Assembly (NCBI GenBank): GCA_009925955.1
Contig: RFPX01000072.1
Coordinates: 1-6,508, forward strand
Direction: 5' to 3'
Source of the DNA: Betaproteobacteria bacterium
GTDB lineage: Bacteria; Pseudomonadota; Gammaproteobacteria; Burkholderiales; Burkholderiaceae_C
DNA length: 6,508 nucleotides
A program made the position numbers and the translations under genes. The notes under the pieces are model-generated. The model made no database searches. It was not told where the DNA came from and saw only the letters and a program-made list of their open reading frames with translations. Every line of letters starts with the position of its first letter. The stretch's first letter is position 1. Of the stretch, positions 5,930-6,508 are shown one piece after another.

Positions 5930-6508
5930 ATGACACACACGCTATCCGCGCGAGGCCCCTCAAGCTCGCTGTTCAAACAACTCAAGCTCGCTGGCGCGGC
6001 CGCGCTGCTCAGTCCCCTACTGGCTTTTGCCGCGCCGGTTGATCTGAGCACCGGCCCGTTTGAGACATCCGTCAACAAGTTCTCCAACGCACCGTTCACC
6101 GACGTCTTCGACTTTGTCTTCACAAGCCCGGCCGGCGGCACGGTTTCGAGCTCGGCCATTGAGATCAAGCTTGGCCGCTACGTCGACATTCAGTGGGATG
6201 CGACCAAGGCCTTCGCCATCTACTCCGACTTCGGTGGCATGGGAACCGAGTTGGTGTCTTTCAGTGCACCACTGGCTTCCACCGGCTCCTTCTTCGTTGA
6301 GGACTTGCCCGTGGATGACACCACGTTCTCGATCGTGATCAAGGGGCAGGCTGTCGGTGACGGCTTGTCGACCTTCCAGCCCGGCTTGAAGGGCCACTAC
6401 GACCTGAACGTCATGGCGCAGCCGGTTCCCGAGCCTGCCAGTTTGGCGCTTTCCTTGGCTGGCTTGGCCTTCCTGGGCGCTGCAGGCAAGCGCCGCAAGA
6501 GCGGGCAA
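5930..6508 (+). CDS. FxDxF family PEP-CTERM protein (no stop before window end)
   Basis: This is a predicted exported PEP-CTERM protein and a probable XrtB substrate. The frame is open for 193 codons to the last base, but the protein is almost complete because the sorting signal is already present: VPEPAS at residues 166-171, a hydrophobic segment at about 172-185 and a basic GKRRK end. A signal peptide with an alanine/leucine core ends at AFA, about residue 34. Just after it, F-T-D-V-F at 56-60 matches the FxDxF motif that names this small PEP-CTERM family, followed by alternating hydrophobic residues typical of a beta-sandwich. There is no cysteine. An in-frame ATG at 5918 would add four residues, but the ribosome binding site favours 5930. 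It is read away from the eps operon and shares the divergent region with the other PEP-CTERM gene. Its function is unknown. Confidence 0.9.
   Translation, partial: MTHTLSARGPSSSLFKQLKLAGAAALLSPLLAFAAPVDLSTGPFETSVNKFSNAPFTDVFDFVFTSPAGGTVSSSAIEIKLGRYVDIQWDATKAFAIYSDFGGMGTELVSFSAPLASTGSFFVEDLPVDDTTFSIVIKGQAVGDGLSTFQPGLKGHYDLNVMAQPVPEPASLALSLAGLAFLGAAGKRRKSGQ

Noticed and set aside
5644..6168. 174-codon minus-strand frame across the divergent region
   Set aside because: It overlaps the start of the FxDxF gene antisense and covers the repeat-rich control region. It has no recognisable signal, domain or good ribosome binding site.
6017..6508. 163-codon minus-strand frame at the right end
   Set aside because: It is antisense to the FxDxF PEP-CTERM gene, whose signal peptide, FxDxF motif and PEP tail are convincing.

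Overview
This window reads as a chromosomal exopolysaccharide / PEP-CTERM protein-sorting locus of a high-GC betaproteobacterium, most likely in the Burkholderiales. The assignment rests on strongly GC-biased codons, an exosortase of the XrtB (EpsH) type, the EpsD/EpsE/EpsF/EpsI protein families that accompany XrtB, and PEP-CTERM proteins including an FxDxF-family member. No tRNA, rRNA, CRISPR array, insertion sequence or phage gene is visible.

Layout. The minus strand, read right to left, carries a PEP-CTERM protein gene (5647-4847), then a compact operon: epsD (4768-3779), epsE (3773-2829), epsF (2829-1534), xrtB (about 1531-584) and epsI (587 to beyond the left edge). The operon junctions are a 5-nt gap, a TGATG overlap, a short overlap and an ATGA overlap, so the five genes are very probably co-transcribed and translationally coupled. 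A perfect 7-bp hairpin lies in the 78-bp gap between the PEP-CTERM gene and epsD. On the right, a plus-strand gene for an FxDxF-family PEP-CTERM protein starts at 5930 and is still open at the window end. The 282 bp between the two divergent PEP-CTERM genes hold several inverted and direct repeats and a consensus -35 box, and are the obvious regulatory region.

How the genes fit together. EpsF (inner-membrane chain-length determinant), EpsE (outer-membrane Wza-type export protein) and EpsD (SurA-like lipoprotein) are expected to form the export path for a Wzx/Wzy-type exopolysaccharide. XrtB is the membrane cysteine transpeptidase-like enzyme thought to cleave PEP-CTERM tails, with EpsI as its usual partner. 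The two flanking PEP-CTERM genes encode likely XrtB substrates.

Most of this is a known system. The points that stand out are: the absence of the tyrosine kinase gene epsG between epsF and xrtB; a PEP-CTERM protein whose body I do not recognise, placed at the head of the operon; the hairpin separating substrate from machinery; and the repeat-rich divergent promoter region.
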